Below are positions 26,388-34,597 of a stretch of 64,000 nucleotides of DNA, piece after piece. The stretch lies in assembly GCA_913055655.1 (NCBI GenBank), contig CAJXKA010000001.1, positions 1,674,842 through 1,738,841 on the forward strand. Reading direction: 5' to 3'. Every line of letters begins with the position of its first letter. Position 1 is the stretch's first letter. The notes beneath the pieces are model-generated. The model was not told the DNA's origin and did not search any database. It saw only the letters and a program-made list of their open reading frames with translations. Origin of the DNA: an uncultured Oceanospirillales bacterium (GTDB taxonomy: Bacteria > Pseudomonadota > Gammaproteobacteria > Xanthomonadales > SZUA-36). The translations under genes and the position numbers were made by a program.

Positions 26388-26843
26388 ATGAGCGTATTGC
26401 GCACACGTGAGCAGGCCGTCCTGCAGGACGCACTGATCGTGACCCAGGAATCCGCCGACCACCTGGAAGACGCGGCGGGATTTGTCGAGGATGAAGCGGC
26501 ACAGGACATTCTCAAGTCGCTGGCCGATGAACGTCATCACCTGGCGCAGTCGCTGGCCGATGCCCTGCGCAACTCCGGCGACCTGCCCAACACGCCGGAC
26601 ATCGACCGGGAGGATGCCGTCAACCTGGTCCGCCGGATCCGCGCCTGGCTGAGTCCGGATGCCACCCCATCGAACTTCCTGGCCTTGCACGCAGACGCCG
26701 AGCGCAAACTGCGCGACACCCTCTCCGGCTACCCGGATTGCGACTTCGAAGCCGGCGAACGGGAACTGATCGAGCACGTGGCCGAACACGTGGACAAAGC
26801 GATTTCCGAACTGGAATCGCTTGCGTCCCGGCTCGGTCAGTAG
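26388..26843 (+). CDS. four-helix DUF2383/PA2169-like protein
   Basis: A 151-aa, all-helical, acidic protein without membrane segments or a signal peptide. The pattern of conserved E/H residues (LIVTQESADHLEDAA, then LADERHHLAQSLADAL) resembles ferritin-like four-helix proteins of the DUF2383/PA2169 group, linked to stress responses in other Proteobacteria. Metal binding is possible but unproven. The stop is seven bases before the PAP2 gene start, so they likely form an operon with DUF1206. The 230-base gap upstream holds the divergent yqaE promoter; no clear promoter for this gene was recognised. Confidence 0.6.
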   Translation: MSVLRTREQAVLQDALIVTQESADHLEDAAGFVEDEAAQDILKSLADERHHLAQSLADALRNSGDLPNTPDIDREDAVNLVRRIRAWLSPDATPSNFLALHADAERKLRDTLSGYPDCDFEAGERELIEHVAEHVDKAISELESLASRLGQ

Positions 26844-26850
26844 GCTGAGG

Positions 26851-27729
26851 ATGATGGATTCACTCACCTGGAACCTGCTCGCCATCCCGGCCTGCATCGC
26901 CGTCCTGGTCGGACTTCGCTATGCGCTCTGGTTTGCGTTCCGGGCATTGCGCGCCATCTGGCATCGCGGCAGCGGGCTTGTGGGCCGCATTGCTCGCTGG
27001 CTTCAGGCGCACCCCTTCAGCGAATGGTTTGAACAGCGGTTTCCGCGAACATCGGAATTCATCCGGCGACGACTGGACCCCGCGACGTTCACCGGCCTGC
27101 CGCTGACGCTGATCTTCGGCGCCGGCGTGTACATCGTTTTTCTGTTCAGCGGCCTGGCCGAGGAGGTCTTGGAGTCAGACGAGATCCGCGTGGTCGACGA
27201 GACGGTTTTTGCCCTGGTCGACCCCCTGCGCAGCGAGCGCTGGGTGAGCTTTTTCCACTGGATCACGGAACTCGGTTCAATGCCAACGCTGACGGCGGTC
27301 GCGATTGTCGCCTCGGCATTCATGCTCGCCCATGGGCCGCGCCGCTACATCCTGCCGGTCTGGATTTCCGTGATCGGCGCCAACCTGACCACTTACGCCG
27401 GCAAGTACATCTTCGACCGGCCACGGCCGGAGTTCCTGTTCGACATCACGGCAGCGACGCCGTCGTTTCCCAGCGGTCACACCACCGGCGCGATGGCCGT
27501 CTACGGCATCATCGCCTACGCCCTGTTACGCGATGTCAGGGCGGCCCGGACGCGATTCGATATCGCCTACTGGGCAGGCGTGGTGATCGCGCTGGTCGGC
27601 TTCAGCCGCATTTTCCTGGGCGTGCACTTCGCCAGTGACGTTGCGGCCGGGCTGCTGGTCGGCGTGTTCTGGCTGCTGGTGGGTATCGCCGTGGCCGAGG
27701 TGCGCCGCGTTACCCCGGAAAGTACATGA
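26851..27729 (+). CDS. PAP2-superfamily lipid phosphatase
   Basis: A 292-aa membrane protein with six hydrophobic helices and the three phosphatase motifs: K-x6-R-P (KYIFDRPRP, about 184-192), PSGH (about 208-211) and S-R-x5-H-x3-D (SRIFLGVHFASD, about 252-263). It dephosphorylates phosphatidate-, PGP- or undecaprenyl-diphosphate-type lipids on the outer side of the inner membrane. The start may be the ATG at 26851 or 26854; GAGG lies immediately upstream. Its stop overlaps the DUF1206 start (ATGA). Together with the nearby lipid kinase it could close a lipid phosphorylation cycle. Confidence 0.9.
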   Translation: MMDSLTWNLLAIPACIAVLVGLRYALWFAFRALRAIWHRGSGLVGRIARWLQAHPFSEWFEQRFPRTSEFIRRRLDPATFTGLPLTLIFGAGVYIVFLFSGLAEEVLESDEIRVVDETVFALVDPLRSERWVSFFHWITELGSMPTLTAVAIVASAFMLAHGPRRYILPVWISVIGANLTTYAGKYIFDRPRPEFLFDITAATPSFPSGHTTGAMAVYGIIAYALLRDVRAARTRFDIAYWAGVVIALVGFSRIFLGVHFASDVAAGLLVGVFWLLVGIAVAEVRRVTPEST

Positions 27730-28592
27730 CGCCTGCCCGTCACCCGCGGGCCACGGACGCCGTCGACGACGGTCACGGCGAAGACCAGCCGTTTGTCCGC
27801 TGGTCCGGCCGTATCGGCTACGCCGCCAAGGGCGTTGTCTATCTCATCATTGGCAGCCTGGCGCTGATGCAGGTGCTCGGCATCGGTGGCGACAGCACCG
27901 GGAGCAAGGGCGCCCTGGTGGCGCTGAAGCAACAATCCTACGGCGATGTGCTTCTGTACCTGATGGCCGGCGGCCTGCTGATGTATACCGCGTGGCGGTT
28001 CGCCCAGGGGCTGTTCGATGTCGAACACAAGGGCAACGACTTCATCGCCCTGGTGAAGCGTGGTGGCCTGGCGATCAGCGGGGCGCTGTACGGTTTCCTG
28101 GCCTGGCAGGCGCTGAACCTGGCCATGGACAGTGCTGACCGCTCACCAGGCGGCGACAGCCGCGAGACCGCCGCAAGGGCCATGAGCGAGCCGGGGGGTG
28201 AATGGCTGGTCATCGGAGTCGGGATCGGTTTCGGGATCGCAGGCCTGTACCAGCTCTGGCGGGCCTGGAAAGTGAATTTCAGCAAGCACTGGAAATCGAC
28301 ACTGAACGGGACGACCCGCCAGTGGGCCACGCGGGTATCGCGATTCGGAATTGCCGCGCGGGCGATCCTTTTCGTCATCGTGGCCTACTACATCACGGTT
28401 GCCGGTATCGAGTCCGACCCTGAACGAACCCGCAGCCTGGGTGACGTGCTGCGCTCGTTCGCCGGCAATCGCGGGCTCCTCGGGCTCGCCGCGGCCGGCC
28501 TGACCTGTTACGCCGCTTACGCCTGGGTGAACGCCCTGTTCAGGCGAATTCCCGCGGCCAGCGGAACATCGTTCAATGATCAGATCCAGTAG
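27726..28592 (+). CDS. DUF1206 membrane protein
   Basis: A 288-aa protein with three repeats of a two-helix unit typical of DUF1206 (GRIGYAAKGVVYLIIGSLAL near residue 23, KRGGLAISGALYGFLAWQAL near 115, then SRFGIAARAILFVIVAYYI near 206). This implies six membrane helices. The family is widespread but has no established role. It is translationally coupled to the PAP2 gene by an ATGA overlap and converges with the cardiolipin synthase gene, overlapping it by 13 bases. Membrane stress or lipid homeostasis fits the neighbourhood. Confidence 0.85.
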   Translation: MTPARHPRATDAVDDGHGEDQPFVRWSGRIGYAAKGVVYLIIGSLALMQVLGIGGDSTGSKGALVALKQQSYGDVLLYLMAGGLLMYTAWRFAQGLFDVEHKGNDFIALVKRGGLAISGALYGFLAWQALNLAMDSADRSPGGDSRETAARAMSEPGGEWLVIGVGIGFGIAGLYQLWRAWKVNFSKHWKSTLNGTTRQWATRVSRFGIAARAILFVIVAYYITVAGIESDPERTRSLGDVLRSFAGNRGLLGLAAAGLTCYAAYAWVNALFRRIPAASGTSFNDQIQ

Positions 28593-29803
28593 GCCACCAG
28601 CCGGGCCAGCTTTTCCCGGATTTTCTGCACCAGGGAGCGTTCCGGCCAGGTTTCCGGGTCAATCTCGTCGCAATGCGAGATGTCCTCGCGGTACTGCGCT
28701 TCCATTTGCTGGGCGAACTGTTCGCCGAAGATCACGGCGTTGATCTCGTCGTTGTGCAGGAAACTGCGGTAGTCCAGGTTACTGGAACCGACCGAGGCCC
28801 AGCAGCCGTCAATCACGACGGTCTTGGCATGGACGAAGGCGTTGTGGCTTTCGTAGATCCGCACACCACTTTTCAATAACGCCGCGTATTGATGGTGTGA
28901 GGCATGCAGCACCAGGGCCGAGTCGGATTTTCCGGGCACGATGACGCGGACATCCACGCCACGTTCGGCGGCCTGTCCCAGGGCACTGAGAAAGCGGTCA
29001 TCCGGAACGAAATAGGCCTGGGTGATCCAGATACGTGATTCGGCACATTCGAACGCCTGCAGGTAGGCCTGGGCGATGGGAGATTCTTCATCGCCGCCGT
29101 CCGATTTCAGGGTCGCGACACGTTCACCACCGGTGCACGACGGTTCCGGAAACGACAATTCATCCGCCGTTTCGTCACCGGACTGCCGTTCCCAGTTGGA
29201 TTCGAAGATTCGGCGGAAGCCTTCCACCGCCGGGCCGGTGATCCTGACATGCGTGTCCCGCCAACCATCCTCCAGGACATCCCGCATGCGCTTCTCCCAG
29301 GATTCGTTGCGATAGGCGTCGCAGATATTGATACCGCCGGTGAACGCGACTTCATCATCGACCACCAGCAGCTTGCGGTGGTCCCTGGTGTTCGCCTTGA
29401 CAGGGTCCCCGCCCTCGGTGGGGTCAAGTGAATGGAACTCGTGAACTTCAACACCATCGTCCTGCATGCTGTTGAACAACGCGTTGTCCGCCTCCAGGCT
29501 GCCAAAGCTGTCGTAGATCACGCGAACGCGCACGCCCTGCCGGGCCTTGCTGCTCAATGCATCGGCAAACTTCCGGCCCACTTCACCATCCGTGAACATA
29601 AAGGTTTCAAGGTCGACGCGCTCCTGCGCCCCGTCGATATCTTCGAGCATCGCATCGTAGGTTGCCGGCCCGTCGATCAGCAGCGTCACCTCGCATTGCT
29701 CGTAGACCTGGCCGTGGCACAAGGACTCGATGATGGGCAGCAGAGCCTGTCCCGTGTCGCGCCCGGCGCCTGTTTCCCGCGATTCATCGTTCATCAGACC
29801 CAT
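28580..29803 (-). CDS. clsB: cardiolipin synthase-type phospholipase D protein
   Basis: A 407-aa protein with two HKD motifs: H142-K144-D149 (DHRKLLVVDD) and H325-K327-D332 (HAKTVVIDG), each followed by the GGxN/GSxN segment of the phospholipase D fold. It has no N-terminal membrane helices, which is like ClsB rather than ClsA. It should condense phosphatidylglycerol with another lipid to make cardiolipin. A second ATG at 29794 is also possible. It faces the BON-domain gene across a 309-base intergenic region. Confidence 0.85.
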   Translation of the reverse strand: MGLMNDESRETGAGRDTGQALLPIIESLCHGQVYEQCEVTLLIDGPATYDAMLEDIDGAQERVDLETFMFTDGEVGRKFADALSSKARQGVRVRVIYDSFGSLEADNALFNSMQDDGVEVHEFHSLDPTEGGDPVKANTRDHRKLLVVDDEVAFTGGINICDAYRNESWEKRMRDVLEDGWRDTHVRITGPAVEGFRRIFESNWERQSGDETADELSFPEPSCTGGERVATLKSDGGDEESPIAQAYLQAFECAESRIWITQAYFVPDDRFLSALGQAAERGVDVRVIVPGKSDSALVLHASHHQYAALLKSGVRIYESHNAFVHAKTVVIDGCWASVGSSNLDYRSFLHNDEINAVIFGEQFAQQMEAQYREDISHCDEIDPETWPERSLVQKIREKLARLVAYWI

Positions 29804-30112
29804 GCCCGTGATTGCCTGGAAGGTGCCGGCACGATAGCAGCTGCGAGGTCCGAACCGGAACTGAAACCGGTTTGGGCGACAACCAGGGAATTCTTACATC
29901 GACCACGGAAACTTTTGCCTCGACCATCTTCCGATGCACCGCTTCCAGGGTGCTGCTCGAAAATCTCATGGGCGGATTCCATCGCCTTTAAACGTTTGTG
30001 GCATGCGGCTCTACAGCAATCGGCGGTTTCGGGGAAACCCCTGCCGGCACGATCATTGCATCGGAGGGGGCACGCCAACGCAATTTCAGGCAAAACCAAC
30101 TGGAGGATCAAG
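29804..30112. other. 309-base divergent intergenic region
   Basis: No gene was found. It holds the upstream regions of clsB (-) and the BON-domain gene (+). Visible elements are a 10-base palindrome AAACCGGTTT (29865-29874), a GGTTTC/GAAACC inverted repeat (30025-30039), and the sigma-54 promoter at 30045. The GAAACC half-site occurs in both palindromes, which makes them candidate activator sites for the BON promoter. Confidence 0.6.
30045..30061 (+). promoter_or_regulatory. sigma-54 promoter for the BON-domain gene
   Basis: CGGCACG-ATCA-TTGCAT matches the sigma-54 consensus TGGCACG-N4-TTGCW except for the first base, with exact spacing. Transcription should start near 30072, giving a 41-base leader with the GGAGG ribosome site. 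A GGTTTC-GGG-GAAACC inverted repeat ends six bases before the -24 element. Confidence 0.75.
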
Positions 30113-30685
30113 ATGAACCGTAAGCCCCTTTACATCGTGATGAGTACCGTATTGACCGCCGCAATGGCCATGCCGTTGTCTGCCAATGAGATGGACGAAC
30201 GTGCAGCCGAGGAAGCCGACCGTACCGCCGGCCAGGTCGTTGATGACCTGGGCATCGCCGCGCGGACCAAGGCCGCACTGGCCGCGGACGAGGCCACCGC
30301 CGCGCACAAGATCGACATTGAAGTGGATCGTGACACCGTGCAGCTGAACGGTTGGGTCGATTCGGAAGCGGAGCGCACCCGCGCCGGGGAAATCGCCATG
30401 AACATTGACGGTGTTGCCTCGGTCGAGAACAACCTGGAACTGCAGTCCAGCGACCGCACGACGGGTGAGTACATCGACGACAAGATGCTGATCGCCAAGG
30501 TGAAGGCCGCCCTGGCCGATGACCCGACGGCCGAAGCACTGACGATCGACGTCGAGTCCGAGCGAGGTGTCGTCAGCCTGGGTGGTCATGTCGACACCGA
30601 GCAGGAACGTGACGCCGCGATCAAGGCCGCCAGCAAGGTGGCCGGCATCGTCGACGTGATCGACAACATTGATGTGCGTTCGTAA
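30113..30685 (+). CDS. periplasmic protein with two BON domains (OsmY-like)
   Basis: A 190-aa protein with a signal peptide (to about residue 25, ending LSA) and two BON domains (about 45-110 and 120-188; GIAARTKAALAADE, DTVQLNGWVDSEAER, then LIAKVKAALADDP, GVVSLGGHVDTEQER). BON domains bind phospholipid, and OsmY-like proteins protect the periplasm under osmotic stress. The frame is open for 227 codons upstream, but the ATG at 30113 has a GGAGG site six bases before it and starts the signal peptide. It is monocistronic, between a sigma-54 promoter and a strong terminator. Confidence 0.9.
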   Translation: MNRKPLYIVMSTVLTAAMAMPLSANEMDERAAEEADRTAGQVVDDLGIAARTKAALAADEATAAHKIDIEVDRDTVQLNGWVDSEAERTRAGEIAMNIDGVASVENNLELQSSDRTTGEYIDDKMLIAKVKAALADDPTAEALTIDVESERGVVSLGGHVDTEQERDAAIKAASKVAGIVDVIDNIDVRS

Positions 30686-30703
30686 CACGCACTGTCCACC
30701 GGG

Positions 30704-30730
30704 AAAGGCCCCGCATCTGCGGGGTCTTTC
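30704..30730 (+). terminator. rho-independent terminator of the BON-domain gene
   Basis: AAAGGCCCCGCA (30704-30715) pairs with TGCGGGGTCTTT (30718-30729) around a two-base loop, with one G-T pair, followed by C/T-rich sequence (CTTTCC). It lies 18 bases after the stop codon. Confidence 0.85.
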
Positions 30731-30812
30731 CTTTCCCCATGGGCTGCGCCCATGGTCTCGGCTATGATGCCGTGACCTGCCGGACACCCGGTACTTACAG
30801 GAGCGCTGTTCG

Positions 30813-31898
30813 ATGAGTGAGGAAACTGCGTCAAACGTTGCTCCACCGGGGGAACCCGGCCGCGGCCGCAACGCCGCGATCATCGTCATCGCCACGATCG
30901 CCTGCGGGTTTGCGCTCTATTTCGCCAAGCCGATCCTGCTGCCGCTGGTGATTGCACTGCTGCTGAACCTGCTGTTTACGCCATCGGTGAACCGGCTGGC
31001 GCGTATTGGCGTTCCTTCACTGGTCAGCGCCACCCTGGTCATCGCGCTCATCGTCGGCCTGCTGGTCAGCGGCGTGATGTTCCTGAGCGAGCCCGCGAAG
31101 GAGTGGTTACGCGAGGCCCCCACCAGCCTGAGGCAGGTCGCCCGCGACATGGAGGACGTCAAGAGCCCGTTGCAGGAAATCCGTGACATCGGCGAGGAGG
31201 TCGACGAGCTGACGGAAGTCAAAAGCAAGAAGGCCGAGCCCCAATCCGTCAAGATTGAACAGCCCGATGCCCTGGACCAGGTCATGGTGGTGGTCCCCGG
31301 CCTGATCGCCTCGCTCTGGGTGACACTGACGATCACGTTTTTCCTGCTCGCGGCCGGAAACCGTGGCACGGAAAGAATCCTCGGCTTTGGTAAAACCTGG
31401 GAAAAGAAGCGCCAGATCATTCGCGTGTCACGCCAGATCCACGACGAGATCTCGCGTCACCTGCGAACGATCACCGTGATCAACATCATTCTCGGCGTCG
31501 TCGTCGGGCTGGTGCTCTGGCAACTCGACATTCCAAACCCAGAACTCTGGGGCACGATGGTCGCGGTGCTCAATTTCGCCCCCTATCTTGGCGCCATGGT
31601 CAGCACCGTGGTCCTGGCGCTGGTTTCACTGATGACGTTCGGCAACCTGGCCGAGGCGATCTGGGCCCCGATGATCTTCCTGGCCATCACGTCACTGGAA
31701 GGCGCCGTCATCACCCCACTGGTACTGGGCAACCGGCTGTCGCTGAGCCCCCTGGCCGTCTTCCTGTCAGTCATTGCCTGGGGCTGGCTGTGGGGCCCGG
31801 CCGGCGCACTGATTGCCGTGCCGCTGATGTCCGGCATCAGCGTGATCCTCACGCACTCCCGCTCCGGCAAGCCGTTCGCCAAGCTGATCCAGCATTGA
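30813..31898 (+). CDS. AI-2E family transporter (PerM/YdiK-like permease)
   Basis: A 361-aa membrane protein with eight hydrophobic helices: a paired hairpin near the N-terminus (IIVIATIACGFALYFAKPIL), a charged cytoplasmic stretch (about 100-155) and a five-helix C-terminal bundle with the family's PLVLGNRLSLSPLAVFLSVI segment. Some members export AI-2 or act as Na+/H+ antiporters; most are uncharacterised. The ATG follows AGGAGCG. A terminator separates it from the BON gene, so it has its own promoter, which was not identified. Confidence 0.9.
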   Translation: MSEETASNVAPPGEPGRGRNAAIIVIATIACGFALYFAKPILLPLVIALLLNLLFTPSVNRLARIGVPSLVSATLVIALIVGLLVSGVMFLSEPAKEWLREAPTSLRQVARDMEDVKSPLQEIRDIGEEVDELTEVKSKKAEPQSVKIEQPDALDQVMVVVPGLIASLWVTLTITFFLLAAGNRGTERILGFGKTWEKKRQIIRVSRQIHDEISRHLRTITVINIILGVVVGLVLWQLDIPNPELWGTMVAVLNFAPYLGAMVSTVVLALVSLMTFGNLAEAIWAPMIFLAITSLEGAVITPLVLGNRLSLSPLAVFLSVIAWGWLWGPAGALIAVPLMSGISVILTHSRSGKPFAKLIQH

Positions 31899-31974
31899 CC
31901 CTTTCAAACTTCATCTGACCGATCAATTGCGAAACTGAGCTACGATCTTCATAGCCTGACCCAAAGAGATCGCG

Positions 31975-33303
31975 ATGACTGAACACCTGCCAACGCCTAC
32001 CTGCGCCATTCGTGGCCCCGTGTTGACGTTTACCGGTGACCCTTTCCAGGTTGGCGTGGAAGACACCATGGTTTACGAATCCGATGCCATCGTGGCCTTT
32101 GGCGATGGCATCATCACGCATTTCGGCCCAGCCACCGACATCCGCCCACAACTGCCTGCGGACCTGCGAATCAGGAACTATGGCCCCGACGCCCTGATTT
32201 CGGCCGGGTTCATCGACAGTCACGTGCATTTCCCGCAAACCCCCATGATCGCTGCCTTCGGAGGACAGTTGCTCGACTGGCTCAACGATTACACGTTTCC
32301 AACAGAGCGAAAATTTGCTGACAAGGTATTCGCGGCCTCGGTGGCGGAAGTCTTCCTGCATGAATGCCTTCGTAATGGCATCACCACCAGCTGCGTGTAC
32401 TGCACCGTATTTCCGCAGTCTGTCGATGCACTGTTCGAGGAAGCTGAGCGGCTGGGCATGCGTATCGCCGCCGGCAAGGTGATGATGAACCGCAATGCGC
32501 CGGACGACCTGCTGGATACCACGCAAAGCAGCTATGACGATTCCAGGGCGCTGCTGCAGAAGTGGCATGGCAGGGACCGCCTGATGTACGCGATTACCCC
32601 GCGGTTTGCGCCAACCAGCACGGAAGACCAGTTGGACGCCGCCGGCACCCTTTGGGACGAGTTCCCCGATGTGTACATGCAGACCCACCTGTCAGAGAGC
32701 CCAGGTGAAATCGCCTGGGTGAAGAAACTGTTCCCGGATCGGGATGGTTACCTGGATGTCTATCACCACAGCAAGCTGTGCCGTCCGCGCGCGGTGTTCG
32801 GACACTGCATTCACCTGACCGACGACGAGCTGCACAGGATGCACCACACCGGATCCGCGATTTCACATTGTCCGACGTCGAATTTCTTCCTGGGCAGCGG
32901 CTACCTGGACATTTTCAAGGCCGCCGACGCCAGCCGCCCCGTCCGCGTTGGCCTGGGCACCGACCTTGGCGCCGGAACTTCATTTTCGATCCTGACCACG
33001 CTGAACGAGGCCTACAAGGCCGCACAGCTCAACAACAGGAAACTGACGGCCATCCACGCGTTTTACCTCGCCACCCGCGGCACCGCCCATTCGATGTACA
33101 TCGAGGACAAGGTCGGCAGCATCGCGCCAGGCATGGAGGCCGACATGGTAGTGCTGGACACGAAATCCACGCCGATTATCGATTACCGGATGCAGTTCGC
33201 GAACAACCTTGACGAAGTGCTCGCCATCCAGATGACCCTGGGTGACGATCGCGCGGTGAAGGCGACCTACGTCAACGGCAAATGCCTGTACGGAACGGCC
33301 TGA
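31975..33303 (+). CDS. guaD: guanine deaminase
   Basis: A 442-aa amidohydrolase. Metal-binding landmarks are the DSHVHFPQ segment (about 81-88), a THLSES strand, the VFGHCIHLTDDE strand and the GLGTDLGAGTSFS strand with its metal Asp. LDWLNDYTFPTERKFAD is the characteristic guanine-deaminase signature. It converts guanine to xanthine and ammonia in the cytoplasm as part of purine salvage or catabolism. No xanthine dehydrogenase or purine permease is in the window, so it appears as a stand-alone gene. No purine riboswitch was seen upstream. Confidence 0.95.
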   Translation: MTEHLPTPTCAIRGPVLTFTGDPFQVGVEDTMVYESDAIVAFGDGIITHFGPATDIRPQLPADLRIRNYGPDALISAGFIDSHVHFPQTPMIAAFGGQLLDWLNDYTFPTERKFADKVFAASVAEVFLHECLRNGITTSCVYCTVFPQSVDALFEEAERLGMRIAAGKVMMNRNAPDDLLDTTQSSYDDSRALLQKWHGRDRLMYAITPRFAPTSTEDQLDAAGTLWDEFPDVYMQTHLSESPGEIAWVKKLFPDRDGYLDVYHHSKLCRPRAVFGHCIHLTDDELHRMHHTGSAISHCPTSNFFLGSGYLDIFKAADASRPVRVGLGTDLGAGTSFSILTTLNEAYKAAQLNNRKLTAIHAFYLATRGTAHSMYIEDKVGSIAPGMEADMVVLDTKSTPIIDYRMQFANNLDEVLAIQMTLGDDRAVKATYVNGKCLYGTA

Positions 33304-33403
33304 ATCGACCAAACATCGGCTATGCTACTCCAGAAAACCTGCAGGGCCGCAATGGTCTGGACCCGCTGACTCACCAGACCTCGTGAAGAAAATGGAGAAA
33401 ACA

Positions 33404-34222
33404 GTGAAACTGCACATCTGCCTGGCGTGGGTGACGATATTGCTGGCAAGCACCCCGCTTCATGCACAGAACGGATCCGGCAACCCCGTTTTCACCGACG
33501 ACTGGCTGTTCCGCCTGGGCGGTCAACAGGCTGACGCCAATGCGAAAGTCGGCCTCGCCAATTCAAACCTGGGCGAAATCCCCATTATCGACCTCGACGC
33601 TTCTGGCGCTGACACCAGGTTAACCAGCTTCTTCGCCAACGTAATGTGGCAGGCCCCGGAGCGACTGAGCATCGGGTTCAGCTACTACCAGGCAAGGGTT
33701 GAGTCCGATCGTGTTCTTGATGAGGACTTCCAGTTCGGCGACCTGACCATTCCGGAAGGTACCGGCGCCCGCACCGATTTCACCACGGATTTCTACGTGC
33801 TGAACGGCTTTTGGGATGTCTACCAGTCATCCAGTACTTCGGTGGGCCTCGGCCTGGGTCTCTATGGCCTCGACTTGGACATTTCCATCGCCAGCCAGGT
33901 GGGCAACCAGCCCACAGGCGAGGTGGAATCCGCAGACACCCTGGCCCCGCTGCCGACCATTTCGGCCTACTTCAAACACGCCTTCAACGACCACCTGGCC
34001 GTCTTTGTCGACGGCGGCTGGCTATCGGCGAACATTGATGAGTACGACGGCGAAGTGCTGGCGGGCCGGGTCAGCCTCGACTACTGGTTCAATGACAACT
34101 GGGGCCTGGGCGCCGGCTATAACTACGTGGATATCGACGTACTGGCCGACAAACCAGTGTTCGACCAGTATTACCAGGTGCAGTATAACTCTATGTTTTT
34201 CTACGCGATGTTCGGGTTCTGA
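33404..34222 (+). CDS. outer-membrane beta-barrel protein
   Basis: A 272-aa protein with a signal peptide (MKLHICLAWVTILLASTPLHAQ) and alternating hydrophobic/polar strands ending in an aromatic Phe (MFFYAMFGF), as expected of a small outer-membrane barrel. The strands carry aromatic girdles (RLSIGFSYYQARVESDRV, SLDYWFNDNWGLGAGYNYV). The GTG at 33404 is preferred because GGAGAA lies six bases before it; upstream in-frame GTG/ATG codons at 33383 and 33392 would put charged residues ahead of the signal. It could be a porin-like or OmpW-like protein. The ligand is unknown. Confidence 0.7.
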   Translation: MKLHICLAWVTILLASTPLHAQNGSGNPVFTDDWLFRLGGQQADANAKVGLANSNLGEIPIIDLDASGADTRLTSFFANVMWQAPERLSIGFSYYQARVESDRVLDEDFQFGDLTIPEGTGARTDFTTDFYVLNGFWDVYQSSSTSVGLGLGLYGLDLDISIASQVGNQPTGEVESADTLAPLPTISAYFKHAFNDHLAVFVDGGWLSANIDEYDGEVLAGRVSLDYWFNDNWGLGAGYNYVDIDVLADKPVFDQYYQVQYNSMFFYAMFGF

Positions 34223-34252
34223 ATTACGCTGCAAAGTGGCGGGTCTTGGCCA

Positions 34253-34597
34253 TCAGGTGCGCGCGCCGTACTCGTTGATGTTCAGGGTGAAAGAACCGCC
34301 ATCCGTGCAGGCCAGGCCGTAATCGCGGATGTATTTGTAAGTCACGTTATCAATCTCCGTGTCGGGCGGGATAAGGTTGGCGATATAGCCCGGGTGCGCC
34401 AGGTCGACGAGCGTTTCCCGAAGGTCGGCCTTGCGCTCGAACATGCGCGTATTTGGGTCGGTGACGAACGCGTAGCCCTGGACGCGGCAGGTTGCACCGT
34501 CCGCAGCGATCACCGTGCCGACAAAATGCCGGCGCAACGAACCCTCGTACATTGCCCTGTAAATGACGTGAACTTTCTCACCGGGGTTGATCAGCAT
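34253..34597 (-). CDS. conserved-looking hypothetical protein (114 aa)
   Basis: A 114-aa protein not assigned to a family. It starts with a beta-rich SH3/OB-like stretch (GEKVHVIYRAMYEGSLRRHF, then a GTVIAADGATCRVQGYAF strand) and continues with a helix and a DNVTYKYIRDYG segment. There is no signal peptide or membrane helix. Its start lies inside the 3' end of the upstream PL14-like gene with a 20-base overlap, so they are coupled. The first strands suggest a modifier or regulator that binds nucleotides, sugars or another protein; this is weak inference. Confidence 0.5.
   Translation of the reverse strand: MLINPGEKVHVIYRAMYEGSLRRHFVGTVIAADGATCRVQGYAFVTDPNTRMFERKADLRETLVDLAHPGYIANLIPPDTEIDNVTYKYIRDYGLACTDGGSFTLNINEYGART

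Noticed and set aside
29811..29830. Sigma-54-like sequence before clsB on the minus strand
   Set aside because: GG and GC are one base too far apart and the TT of the -12 element is missing.
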